Shown in pieces: positions 22,632 to 30,133 of a DNA stretch of 64,000 nt. Numbering within the stretch: position 1 is the stretch's first letter; every line of letters begins with the position of its first letter. Source of the stretch: a virus; IMG/VR virus record IMGVR_UViG_3300009168_000007, positions 1 to 64,000 of that record; one strand, 5' to 3'. Both the position numbers and the translations under genes were made by a program. Below the pieces are notes generated by a model that was not told the DNA's origin, searched no databases, and saw nothing but the letters and a program-made list of their open reading frames with translations.

Positions 22632-22802
22632 ATGGATGCTTATATGAAAATAAAAAACTCGTTGGCAGAGATGCTTGAGAGCGCAAAAGATATCGAAGAT
22701 AATGAGACGATACCAAATGAAGTTTGCGAACAAGCATACGATATTAGAAACCGGATCGAATTAATTCAGATCTTATTGCCGAGGATAAAGAACCATGAAT
22801 AA
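22632..22802 (+). CDS. Small helical early protein (56 residues)
   Basis: ATG at 22632 follows GGAGGAATAA. The product is helical (MKIKNSLAEMLESAKDIEDN; YDIRNRIELIQILLP) and its stop overlaps the next start at 22795 by eight bases. Function unknown. Confidence 0.6.
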   Translation: MDAYMKIKNSLAEMLESAKDIEDNETIPNEVCEQAYDIRNRIELIQILLPRIKNHE

Positions 22803-23028
22803 AACATTCTGTGATAACTGTGGGGTCGAGATCGGAGTGCACGACCGTAATGTGGTGAAGAAAAAGTATAAACCTCAACAACGATCGGCCGAATATGTGA
22901 CGGTCGTGCTTGAAGTAACAATCGAGGGATGTGACGATCTTTGCTTAGATTGTCTCAGAAAATTGGTTGAAGAAGAAAGTAAAAAGGAGGAATCGACTGA
23001 TGATCAAGACCTATTGCGATCGATGTGA
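22795..23028 (+). CDS. Small zinc-ribbon-like protein (CxxC...CxxC)
   Basis: The 77-residue product has FCDNCGVEIGVHD and DLCLDCLRKLVEEE, the same layout as the products of 17999 and 23000, with a basic linker and strand region between. It ends in a charged tail. The next gene starts inside it at 23000. Probably a zinc-binding scaffold; function unknown. Confidence 0.65.
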   Translation: MNKTFCDNCGVEIGVHDRNVVKKKYKPQQRSAEYVTVVLEVTIEGCDDLCLDCLRKLVEEESKKEESTDDQDLLRSM

Positions 23029-23197
23029 AACAGAACTCGTGCATGACGTACAAAATACCGTAGTCAATCCAAAAGTGTACAATGTAGCATTTAACCATAG
23101 GAAAGTGAGAATCACGATCAGGGCGCACGGACAAGACGTTGGTCATATATGCTTAAATTGCTTAAAAAATATTTTCAAGGACGGTGTGGAAAAATGA
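23000..23197 (+). CDS. Small zinc-ribbon-like protein (CxxC...CxxC)
   Basis: The start at 23000 follows AAGGAGG. The 65-residue product has YCDRCETELVHD and HICLNCLKNIF. It is the third member of the local family and overlaps the gene before it by 29 bp and the gene after it by 4 bp. Confidence 0.65.
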   Translation: MIKTYCDRCETELVHDVQNTVVNPKVYNVAFNHRKVRITIRAHGQDVGHICLNCLKNIFKDGVEK

Positions 23198-23463
23198 ACA
23201 AGACAAAGTCAATCAGAGTATTGGACACCCAGTTTCACCGTGACGGCACCATCACGTATTGGTCAGTCTACAAGAGAGTATGGGTGAGAAGGGCGTCGAC
23301 GATAGAGAACAGAGAGCTCGCGGCCATGGGTCCAATCGAACGGGAGAAGGTGAAATGTCATCTTCAAAAATGCTCGACAATTCCACGTGTCGAGATGAGC
23401 GAGTACATGACGGATAACTCAGTTATAGTTAATGTCACTTACGTGACCACAAGATGTTTCTAG
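23194..23463 (+). CDS. Early protein of unknown function (89 residues)
   Basis: The start at 23194 overlaps the preceding stop (ATGA). The product is basic and beta-rich (RVLDTQFHRDGTITYWSVYK) with two Cys in the middle (KCHLQKCST) and one at the end. It lies last in this run. Function unknown. Confidence 0.55.
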   Translation: MNKTKSIRVLDTQFHRDGTITYWSVYKRVWVRRASTIENRELAAMGPIEREKVKCHLQKCSTIPRVEMSEYMTDNSVIVNVTYVTTRCF

Positions 23464-23533
23464 TAGATCGTTCCCCCACGTACCGTCGCTCATGATTCGT
23501 ATTTTGAATTTAGTGCACAACTTGGGTTTGTAT

Positions 23534-23544
23534 TGCACGGATGT
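23534..23544 (-). repeat. 11-bp repeated motif ACATCCGTGCA, copy 5 (inverted)
   Basis: TGCACGGATGT, again inside the longer block (GCCGGGAACATCCGTGCAAT on the minus strand). It lies about 90 bp before the gene at 23631. Confidence 0.75.
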
Positions 23545-23630
23545 TCCCGGCGGAAAACCGGTTGAAAAGAACAACCCAGAGCATGAGCGGCGGTGGTGGA
23601 TGTACGATCACTCAAAAAAGGAGAAAAGTA

Positions 23631-23921
23631 ATGACTAGGGAGCCAGGATTGAACGGTTTACTTAACATGGATAAAATCAGCGAGGGTCAGAGAGCCGCGA
23701 ACGCGATTCCGCGGGTGATGGAGATCACCGAGGATCTATCCGATCAGGTCGTCAAGATTATATTCGACACGGTCGAACGGATCCGTGCGGCCACAAAACC
23801 TTGTTCGATTATCGTCGCGCCGGTTGTCCATGATGATATCGCCGTCGGTTCCGGAGAACGGATGGCGGAGATGGAAAAAATCAACGAGAATCTATATGCC
23901 CTCGAGCGCGGAAAAAAATAA
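23631..23921 (+). CDS. Early protein of unknown function (96 residues)
   Basis: The start at 23631 follows AAGGAGAAAAGTA. The product is helical (MEITEDLSDQVVKIIFDTVE; RMAEMEKINENLYALERGKK). No family recognised. The inverted 11-bp motif lies upstream in place of a cassette promoter, as for the gene at 18671. Confidence 0.6.
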   Translation: MTREPGLNGLLNMDKISEGQRAANAIPRVMEITEDLSDQVVKIIFDTVERIRAATKPCSIIVAPVVHDDIAVGSGERMAEMEKINENLYALERGKK

Positions 23922-23942
23922 ATAAAATTTTTTACGGGGGTA

Positions 23943-23970
23943 TTTACTGGTAGTTAAAAGTGGGTATAAT
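23943..23970 (+). promoter_or_regulatory. Putative promoter before the small membrane protein gene
   Basis: TTTACT (23943-23948) is 16 bp from TATAAT (23965-23970), with GTGGG before the -10 as in cassette promoter 5. The -35 is weaker than in the TGTACA copies. Confidence 0.6.
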
Positions 23971-23989
23971 ATAAAACTGATAAGACACT

Positions 23990-24070
23990 CCCCTCTCCCA
24001 GAGGGGGTTCTTTCTCCTCCGCTGAAAAGGCGGTCGTTAATCGGTCACGTAGGGGTGATCTTCGCTCGGT
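23990..24070 (+). promoter_or_regulatory. Structured 5' leader
   Basis: CCCCTCT (23990-23996) pairs with AGAGGGG (24000-24006), followed by GTTCTTTCT. Further on, GTAGGGG and CCCCTAC can pair at about 24049-24079. The leader from the promoter to the ATG is about 140 bases, long for this region. Confidence 0.5.
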
Positions 24071-24118
24071 CGCCCCTACCTACGGACGAACGACCAGAAA
24101 AAGAAACGGAGAAAAATC

Positions 24119-24232
24119 ATGATTAGTATTTTGACGATAATTGGTATCCTTATTATTCTCGTGGGCATGGACATAGTTAATAGGGCGAATGAGCGACGGA
24201 ACATCGACCGAAGAATAAAAAATATTTTTTAA
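24119..24232 (+). CDS. 37-residue membrane protein
   Basis: ATG at 24119 follows GGAGAAAAATC. The product is one hydrophobic helix (SILTIIGILIILVGMDIV) followed by a very basic tail (ERRNIDRRIKNIF). It would sit in the inner membrane with the basic tail inside. Own promoter and structured leader support expression. Function unknown. Confidence 0.55.
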   Translation: MISILTIIGILIILVGMDIVNRANERRNIDRRIKNIF

Positions 24233-24272
24233 ATTTTTATCCGCACGGGTATACCACCCTATTAATAAAGGG

Positions 24273-24316
24273 TATAATACTCGCATGGAGCAAAACATAA
24301 CGGGTCGGCCGACCCG
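24273..24316 (+). promoter_or_regulatory. Putative promoter and palindrome before the DUF932-like gene
   Basis: TATAAT at 24273-24278 has only a weak -35 (ATACCA region). An ACCCT/AGGGT inverted repeat (24256-24273) overlaps it and could be an operator. A perfect palindrome, CGGGTCGGCCGACCCG (24301-24316), lies in the leader just before the AAGGAG site. Confidence 0.5.
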
Positions 24317-24337
24317 AAACGAGCAAGGAGAAAGACG

Positions 24338-25429
24338 ATGAAAACAGGAATTACATTACAAGAACTCAGCAAGCAGGTCACGAGCGAAAATAAACGCAAA
24401 CAAGATTACGTCGTACCGACCAAATGCATGCAATTAGATCATGTCGATGGTAACATACGACTTACCTTCGACGGTCTCAATCACCCGCCAATGAGCATGA
24501 CCGACGTATCCCACACGCAAGCATGTGTACAAACAAAGATTCCAAAAAAATATTATGACCTAATGAGAGAAGCCGCACCGGATCTACTTGTGCGTAACGT
24601 GAATCATTGGTGGAAGCAGGATAGTTCAAAACGCCTCGTGCGAACCATGAACTCAACGAAGAAAGATGGTATTCCTACCGCACGAGCAATCCTCTCCGAT
24701 CATTATCGTCGAATCGATAATTATGACCTCATGGGGACCATCCTTCCGATCTTAACTAACGGGTCAGAAACTTCCTTCACGAACGTGGAATCATGTGACA
24801 TTTCCGACACAAAATTATACCTGAAGGTATCCCATCCGGGGATTAATGCCGAGATTAAAAAGGGCGATATCGTCAGGGCGGGGATTTGTATCACCAACTC
24901 GGAGGTAGGTTGGTGCTCGTTCAAGGTCGAACCTCTTATCTATCGCCTAGTTTGTAGCAACGGCCTTATCGTGCCGGACGCCACGATGAAGAAATATCAT
25001 ATCGGTTCACGACTCACTTCCGACGAAGATCTCATGAAAGTATTTAGTAATGAGACCATTCAGACTGCGGAAAAAGTCTTCTTCATGAAGGTTCGCGATG
25101 TCGTCAAGGCGGCATTCAACGAGGTCGAGTTCATGGAACATGTGAACGTGATCAAGGCGGCAATGGAGAGTAAACCGATCCAACAACCGGTTGCGGCGAT
25201 CGAAGTTCTCACTCATGCGGGGACTGTGTCGGAACCGGAGGGTGAAGGGATCCTCAACTTTCTCGCTCAGGGCGGGGATCTCAGTCAATGGGGACTCGTC
25301 AATGCTGTAACACGATACTCACAGGAGGTTGAATCGTACGAGCGTGCTACGACATTGGAACACGTGGGCGGGGAATTATTATACATGCCCGAAAACAAAT
25401 GGCTTGATATCGCCGTGGCGGCGAATTAA
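24338..25429 (+). CDS. DUF932-family phage/plasmid protein
   Basis: The 363-residue product has the marks of DUF932: a start with TLQELSKQV, a central RAILSDHYRRIDNYDLM, a GICITNSEVGWCSF strand pair and YRLVCSNGLIV. The family is widespread on phages and plasmids; its function is not known, though it often lies next to replication or recombination genes. Length fits the family. It follows AAGGAGAAAGACG and is closed by an 11-bp hairpin just after the stop. Confidence 0.85.
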   Translation: MKTGITLQELSKQVTSENKRKQDYVVPTKCMQLDHVDGNIRLTFDGLNHPPMSMTDVSHTQACVQTKIPKKYYDLMREAAPDLLVRNVNHWWKQDSSKRLVRTMNSTKKDGIPTARAILSDHYRRIDNYDLMGTILPILTNGSETSFTNVESCDISDTKLYLKVSHPGINAEIKKGDIVRAGICITNSEVGWCSFKVEPLIYRLVCSNGLIVPDATMKKYHIGSRLTSDEDLMKVFSNETIQTAEKVFFMKVRDVVKAAFNEVEFMEHVNVIKAAMESKPIQQPVAAIEVLTHAGTVSEPEGEGILNFLAQGGDLSQWGLVNAVTRYSQEVESYERATTLEHVGGELLYMPENKWLDIAVAAN

Positions 25430-25440
25430 TGTTAATATTA

Positions 25441-25476
25441 GGACGGTCCCCAGGAGCACTCTCTTGGGGACCGTCC
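25441..25476 (+). terminator. 11-bp perfect hairpin after the DUF932-like gene
   Basis: GGACGGTCCCC (25441-25451) pairs with GGGGACCGTCC (25466-25476) over 14 bases. It begins 12 bases after the stop codon. No T run follows on the plus strand. Confidence 0.7.
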
Positions 25477-25491
25477 ATCATTGGGGATAAC

Positions 25492-25761
25492 ATGGATAAT
25501 AAAGATGAATTACCACCGAATGGACCATTGGTCGAAAATAACCCAATGGAAGATAAGGTGGAAGAAAAAATATTGGACGATTCAGATCTATGGAGTATAT
25601 ATGTGGTCATGGTATTAATGGTCATGACACGACCGTTATACTATGTATGGATAACGGTAATATCAATCTGTGGCCAACAAGAGAGTGAACGTGGTCCTCC
25701 GCGTAGATCACAGACGTGCACTTTATCATATTTGTTTACATTTTATGTTATGTTTAGGTAA
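25492..25761 (+). CDS. Small acidic protein with one membrane segment
   Basis: ATG at 25492 follows GGGGAT. The 89-residue product has an acidic N-terminus (ENNPMEDKVEEKILDD) and a hydrophobic stretch (WSIYVVMVLMVMTRPLYYVW). The ribosome binding site is weak and the last third has an unusual composition, so the gene is uncertain. Confidence 0.4.
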   Translation: MDNKDELPPNGPLVENNPMEDKVEEKILDDSDLWSIYVVMVLMVMTRPLYYVWITVISICGQQESERGPPRRSQTCTLSYLFTFYVMFR

Positions 25762-25832
25762 AGGGAATAGTTTCCCGCAATATCGACGCCGTTACGGCGT
25801 TATACCAATCTCAAATTCCGAAAAGGAACCTC

Positions 25833-26075
25833 ATGTTGTACGCGTCACTTGAAAGGACATCATACATGCCCTCGAACATAAGTTTTCGTTACTTTTTCGT
25901 GACAGCCGACACCATAGAAGAACTGGACAATTTCGCAAAAAAACATAAACTAGATTATCATCGCGGGGAAAAAATCGCCCCCGTGAGCGAGCGCTTGCGT
26001 AAGACATGCATGAATGAAGGCATACATGTCATTACAATAGACGAATTTAGACTCAAAAAGAAATCGATAAAATAA
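25833..26075 (+). CDS. DUF4031-like small protein
   Basis: ATG at 25833 follows AAGGA; a second in-frame ATG at 25866 follows AAAGGA and is equally possible. The product has the DUF4031-like order: RYFFVTADTIEELDNFAKKH, a polar middle, then RLRKTCMNEGIHVITIDEF. Length 80 residues. Function unknown. Confidence 0.55.
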   Translation: MLYASLERTSYMPSNISFRYFFVTADTIEELDNFAKKHKLDYHRGEKIAPVSERLRKTCMNEGIHVITIDEFRLKKKSIK

Positions 26076-26336
26076 GTGGTAATCGTTGGGCGATTTTATG
26101 TCGCCAAAATTGCCACTAAGTATGAGTTCGTCTTTGTGACAAGTAAGCGCGAGAACGATAACGGTTTTGACACATGCCGTGTCAAGATTTTGCGAAATGG
26201 CAGTTCAAAAATCCTGCCGACTAAATGTTTCTCGAAAGAGATACCGCTCAGCGAGTCTGAAACCATGGCGGTGGTGTATCATGTTCCATTGTCAAGACTC
26301 AAAAAATGCAGTTTGTTACATATAGACTATATATAA
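26076..26336 (+). CDS. Small beta-rich protein, start uncertain
   Basis: The frame opens with GTG directly after the preceding stop and has no clear ribosome binding site. A hairpin (AGTGG at 26075 with CCACT at 26112, plus inner pairs) covers the start. The 86-residue product reads VGRFYVAKIATKYEFVFV and has a CFSKEIPLSESET segment. Function unknown. Confidence 0.4.
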   Translation: MVIVGRFYVAKIATKYEFVFVTSKRENDNGFDTCRVKILRNGSSKILPTKCFSKEIPLSESETMAVVYHVPLSRLKKCSLLHIDYI

Positions 26337-26363
26337 TTTATATATAAAAGAAAGTTTACGAAT

Positions 26364-27104
26364 ATGAAGGACCATAGTTCTGTCAAAAAATATAATACCA
26401 CCCAGTTAAATGTTGCCGAAACGTTCGAGCGGCATATCTATCACCGAGATTATTTTGCCCATTACCTTAGATGGACGCACGTACTCAAATGCGCGCGTAG
26501 TGCAATGAAAATACTTGATGTGGGGTGTGGGTCAGGTAATCTCTACGAAGTGTTCTACCGCAACCGGTTTCAACCGAAACGATACCTCGGGCTCGATATC
26601 AGGAAGAAAACAATCGAATTGAACCGTGTTAGGTTCCCCAAGGCCGAATTTGAGGTGCAAGATCTTTGCCGCCCGTACGATTATACCGATAAATGGGACA
26701 TGATCGTCTCGTTCGAGGTGATCGAGCACATAGGCAAACAAAATGGTGAAATCTTTCTCGACAATATCGTTCGCCATGCCCACGGTAAAACGATCATCCT
26801 CCTTTCTACCCCTTGTTTTGATCCGCAAGTTGGCGCCGCAGACAACCACATGATCGAAGGTGAAGTCGGTGAGTTCACGTACCCTGAACTCAAGGAATTA
26901 CTACAAAAATTCTTTGTGATCGACCGTGTGTATGGAACGTTTGCTTCCATAAAAGATTATAAACCGAAGATGAGCAAAGCCCATCAGGAGATGTTTACTC
27001 AACTGTCCACATATTACGATAGCAACATAATGTCCGTGATCTTTGCTCCACTCTATCCCGAATGTTCTCGTAATTGCATTTGGAGGATGCATATACCAAC
27101 GTGA
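26364..27104 (+). CDS. SAM-dependent class I methyltransferase
   Basis: The 246-residue product has motif I KILDVGCGSGNLYEVF (residues about 50-65), motif II LGLDIRKKTIELNR and the strand-4 segment WDMIVSFEVIEHI. This is a complete Rossmann-fold methyltransferase of the methyltransf-11/23 type. No DNA-methylase catalytic motif (PPY or PC) is visible, so the substrate may be a small molecule, sugar or modified base. It is followed by the glycosylase-like gene with a GTGA overlap. Confidence 0.8.
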   Translation: MKDHSSVKKYNTTQLNVAETFERHIYHRDYFAHYLRWTHVLKCARSAMKILDVGCGSGNLYEVFYRNRFQPKRYLGLDIRKKTIELNRVRFPKAEFEVQDLCRPYDYTDKWDMIVSFEVIEHIGKQNGEIFLDNIVRHAHGKTIILLSTPCFDPQVGAADNHMIEGEVGEFTYPELKELLQKFFVIDRVYGTFASIKDYKPKMSKAHQEMFTQLSTYYDSNIMSVIFAPLYPECSRNCIWRMHIPT

Positions 27105-27550
27105 TTATTTTTGGGTTGTTGCAGAACCAATATTTAAAGAATCCCGAACGAATGGTGGATATGGTAAAAAGATACGGGGAGGACTCCCGTGAGGTATTTA
27201 CAAAACATGCCCTATTTGCTGGATGTAAAACAGGGCAAAATCTCACGAGGATCTTTGGTCCTGAAGCGAAAACATGGATATGGGTAAACTGTACGCCACA
27301 AATAGGACGTACGACGAGTGAGCGATTTCCAACCGATCTTGATTATATTATTGGAAAGTTGGAACACTACCAACCCGATATCATCATGGCTTTCGGCGGT
27401 CAGGCACGGGACGCGATGAGAAGAATAAAGACAGATGTTCCGGTTATTTTTACTGTTCATCCGGTCAATTGGGATCATGGGTCAACCGATCGATTATATA
27501 CGGCGAGAAATGAACTAGATAGATTAAAGGAGACATTCGATGGGCAATAG
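27101..27550 (+). CDS. Uracil-DNA glycosylase superfamily-like protein
   Basis: I place the start at GTG 27101, which overlaps the previous stop; a TTG at 27074 is an alternative. The product shows the UDG-fold order: ALFAGCKTGQNLTRIFG (like the G-x-SG-x-L element), WVNCTPQIGRTTSERF, then YQPDIIMAFGGQARDAM (as kPxxilalGxxA), then VIFTVHPVNW for the HPS motif. Key residues differ from family 4/5 enzymes (no GExPG), so activity is uncertain. Position between a methyltransferase and a nucleotide kinase fusion suggests a part in base handling. Confidence 0.6.
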   Translation: MIIFGLLQNQYLKNPERMVDMVKRYGEDSREVFTKHALFAGCKTGQNLTRIFGPEAKTWIWVNCTPQIGRTTSERFPTDLDYIIGKLEHYQPDIIMAFGGQARDAMRRIKTDVPVIFTVHPVNWDHGSTDRLYTARNELDRLKETFDGQ

Positions 27551-28589
27551 ATTATTGAACGACGTGTATGAGTTTCATAAAAAATATAATGTTCCAATTA
27601 TGGATGAAGGATCATTGGGTTTTGCCGAGGATGGTCTGATAGACGCAAAAATTAATCACATAAAAGAAGAAACAAGTGAAATTATCGATGCATGGGCAAA
27701 GGAAGATATTTATGATTTTGCCGATGGAATCGTAGACCTTATTTATGTAACATTAGGACTTGCGATCGTGTGTGGTATACCGTTTGACCGCGTGTGGAAT
27801 GAGGTACATACCTCTAATATGAAAAAGGTAGCGGTAGAACGATTAGATCAAAGTAAACGAGGTAATCGGTGGGATGTCGTAAAACCTGAAGGTTGGGAAC
27901 CCCCGAACATTGAGAAAGCTTTCACGAGCGCAAAATATCCTTCGGATAATTATGACTTCAATCGCATATTTGTTCTTGAAGGTCCCGACGGATGCGGGAA
28001 AACAACCCTTGCGAAACAAATGATGTTCTTGATGAGAGGGCTTGGTTTATATCCGTATTACCGTCATTTTACATATCCATTATGGCCGAACGTATCGGAC
28101 TACATGGCTAATATTATGGTAGACGCGGTCAATCAAATCAAGCATGGACCCGTGATCCTGGACAGGTCGTTCATATCGGACATGTTCTATTCCCGCGTGT
28201 TCCGTCATAATCGTGGCATAATGTTAGAGGATGGTATGGCGGAGACGTTGGATTTACTACTCCAGAGAAATGACGTGGTAACGGTTGTTTGCCTACCGGA
28301 ATTTGATGAGTATCGTAAGAACTATATTACAAAATTGAAGGACCATACCGAAATACACACCGAAATTGCCGGCATGGATTGTATCTATATGATGTATTCA
28401 ATGTTACAAAGATCTCAACGGGTGATCCCGTACAACTACAAGATAAACAATATACATTATATCACAAAGTCAATGGAGAAACATATCAGCCAACATGAAA
28501 TTTCGATCTTCGAATATGCACATTATATCGTAAATAACGTGTCGGCCGAAGAGTTACGAGGTAATAGCTATGGCGCTATCGGCGTATGA
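27540..28589 (+). CDS. Fusion of MazG-like NTP pyrophosphohydrolase and dNMP kinase
   Basis: Residues 1-115 are MazG-like/PRA-PH-like: KEETSEIIDAW gives the ExxE metal motif, DFADGIVDLIYVTLG the ExxD counterpart, and EVHTSNMKKV is the usual end. Residues about 140-349 are a P-loop nucleotide kinase of the thymidylate kinase class: FVLEGPDGCGKTTLAKQ and VILDRSFISDMFYSR. The first domain would cleave a dNTP to dNMP, the second phosphorylate a dNMP. Joined, this resembles T4 dCTPase plus dNMP kinase. The start follows AGGAGA. Domain calls are good; substrates are not visible. Confidence 0.8.
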   Translation: MGNRLLNDVYEFHKKYNVPIMDEGSLGFAEDGLIDAKINHIKEETSEIIDAWAKEDIYDFADGIVDLIYVTLGLAIVCGIPFDRVWNEVHTSNMKKVAVERLDQSKRGNRWDVVKPEGWEPPNIEKAFTSAKYPSDNYDFNRIFVLEGPDGCGKTTLAKQMMFLMRGLGLYPYYRHFTYPLWPNVSDYMANIMVDAVNQIKHGPVILDRSFISDMFYSRVFRHNRGIMLEDGMAETLDLLLQRNDVVTVVCLPEFDEYRKNYITKLKDHTEIHTEIAGMDCIYMMYSMLQRSQRVIPYNYKINNIHYITKSMEKHISQHEISIFEYAHYIVNNVSAEELRGNSYGAIGV

Positions 28590-28761
28590 CGAGGGATACG
28601 CCGCCGGTCGTATAGATAGCCATGACGGCGTAAAACCAAAACCCGATACGAACCCATACTCACTCTCTTGTAAAAAGAAACGTCGAGCATGGGAGAACGG
28701 GTACCTCACAGGGTACCAGGGAAAACCACAAAGGCAACATATTTTGCCATGGAGTGAATGA
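28570..28761 (+). CDS. Rmf/CrpP-like small protein
   Basis: The 63-residue product has the ribosome modulation factor pattern: AYDEGYAAGRID, NPYSLSCKKKRRAWENGYLT, then GYQG. Rmf binds ribosomes in stationary phase; phage relatives are common and may bind ribosomes or have other roles. It overlaps the kinase gene by 20 bp and the next gene by 4 bp. Confidence 0.7.
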   Translation: MALSAYDEGYAAGRIDSHDGVKPKPDTNPYSLSCKKKRRAWENGYLTGYQGKPQRQHILPWSE

Positions 28762-29372
28762 TGAGTGAACCTTTAAAAATAGAAGACCGTCAAAACAATT
28801 CTGAACAGAACGAACTAGTGGAAGAACTCATCAAGTTAAAAAATGAGTTCTACAATGTAGCCATGAAGAGTATGCATGAACATGGTGAAATGGCCAAGTT
28901 ACAGGAAAAATCGGCGGAGGAAGCAGAACTTGAATTAATGGACAAGTTTGAACACGATAAAGCAAAATTTTACAAACAACTCGCGTTGAAGGATTCCGCG
29001 GTTATGCATGAAATAAATAAACTCCGCGATCAAAACTATCCTGCCGACGACCCAAATCCAAGGGAAGATATTCGTAATTCACTTGAGTTTCGGTTACGGG
29101 TTGTTCTGAATAAGTATTTTCGTGATGGTTGTATATGTCCAAAGGACCTTAACAACCTAAAACTCGATTTTCAATCCATGCTCGTATATCTCGAGACGAT
29201 CATGAATGATAAACAAATTGTTTACAATCATGGTTATATTCTCAAGCAGATATTTAAAATTATTACCGGTCGAAGTCACAACTATGAACGAGAAAATGCT
29301 ATTATCGTTCCAAAAATAAACTCGACTATACCAATCACGGCGGTTGGTATAAACAATGAAGATTCTAAGTAA
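28758..29372 (+). CDS. Coiled-coil protein of unknown function
   Basis: The 204-residue product is helical and charged throughout its first 100 residues (LVEELIKLKNEFYNVAMKSM), then has CICPKDLNNLKLDFQSML and a less regular end. No catalytic motif is visible. Coupled to both neighbours by overlaps. Confidence 0.6.
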   Translation: MMSEPLKIEDRQNNSEQNELVEELIKLKNEFYNVAMKSMHEHGEMAKLQEKSAEEAELELMDKFEHDKAKFYKQLALKDSAVMHEINKLRDQNYPADDPNPREDIRNSLEFRLRVVLNKYFRDGCICPKDLNNLKLDFQSMLVYLETIMNDKQIVYNHGYILKQIFKIITGRSHNYERENAIIVPKINSTIPITAVGINNEDSK

Positions 29373-29907
29373 AGACCAAAGTTTACGGATGTTTCAGCAG
29401 GGATTATTCGGGAATGCGGTCCGGCTCTGGATGAATCCCACAGAATTTTTGTCAGACCTCTCATTTAAGGGAACCCGTGTATCGATTCGATATAATGGAA
29501 TCAACGGCGGCGGACCGCGACAATTCAAGGTGCCCGTTCATGACATACCCTACGTAGTTTCTTGTTGGGTGCTTCGTGGTTACGAGTATGATAGGATTAT
29601 CTTCAACGAGGATATGTACGACATTGCATGGGTGCAATGCGAAGTGATGGATCTTCCGGGGGGACTTTATTTAGGTTACAAAGAGATCACGAGTGATCAG
29701 TCGCTCGCGAACCGTGAATTAAATTGTTTGGTTGGATTACAAGCGAAACAATATCTCATGGCCCACATGGATCCGTCGTCCTATAACGATATGTGGGCAT
29801 TATTCGACGAATATCCAGATTCGGTGATCGAGTTAACAATATGTCATGAGCAGATCGGAAATATCCCAGGTAGAAATACTATATTCTTCGAGGTAAGGAA
29901 CTATTAG
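29356..29907 (+). CDS. Unknown protein (183 residues)
   Basis: The product is rich in Tyr, Trp and Asn with mixed strands and helices (VSIRYNGINGGGPRQFKVPV; MDLPGGLYLGYKEITSD). It overlaps the gene before by 17 bp. I recognise no family. Its place in the nucleotide/replication operon is the only clue. Confidence 0.6.
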   Translation: MKILSKDQSLRMFQQGLFGNAVRLWMNPTEFLSDLSFKGTRVSIRYNGINGGGPRQFKVPVHDIPYVVSCWVLRGYEYDRIIFNEDMYDIAWVQCEVMDLPGGLYLGYKEITSDQSLANRELNCLVGLQAKQYLMAHMDPSSYNDMWALFDEYPDSVIELTICHEQIGNIPGRNTIFFEVRNY

Positions 29908-29908
29908 C

Positions 29909-30133
29909 ATGTCATACGACCCTGACGATATGATGGAGGAAAAACCCGTACCTGCGCACGTGCGGGAGAAACTGAAGCAGGCCAGCAAATTTAACGAAGA
30001 TATTGTTCGTTACAAGGAAATGGTCGACCATGAAGGTGAATTCAACCGTGCCGAAAGGCGGCGGAGAACGAAGGCAATTGTGAAGATTCAAAAGAAGGCA
30101 AAGAAAGTGAGGGCCAACCATGGAAAATATTAA
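29909..30133 (+). CDS. Small basic helical protein
   Basis: The 74-residue product is acidic at the start (DPDDMMEEKPVPAHV) and strongly basic in its second half (RAERRRRTKAIVKIQKKAKK-type helix). The basic helix suggests nucleic acid binding. It overlaps the thyX gene by 14 bp. Confidence 0.55.
   Translation: MSYDPDDMMEEKPVPAHVREKLKQASKFNEDIVRYKEMVDHEGEFNRAERRRRTKAIVKIQKKAKKVRANHGKY

Noticed and set aside
25670-25852. 60-codon plus-strand ORF with GTG start
   Set aside because: It overlaps both neighbours, has no ribosome binding site and a basic random-looking product.
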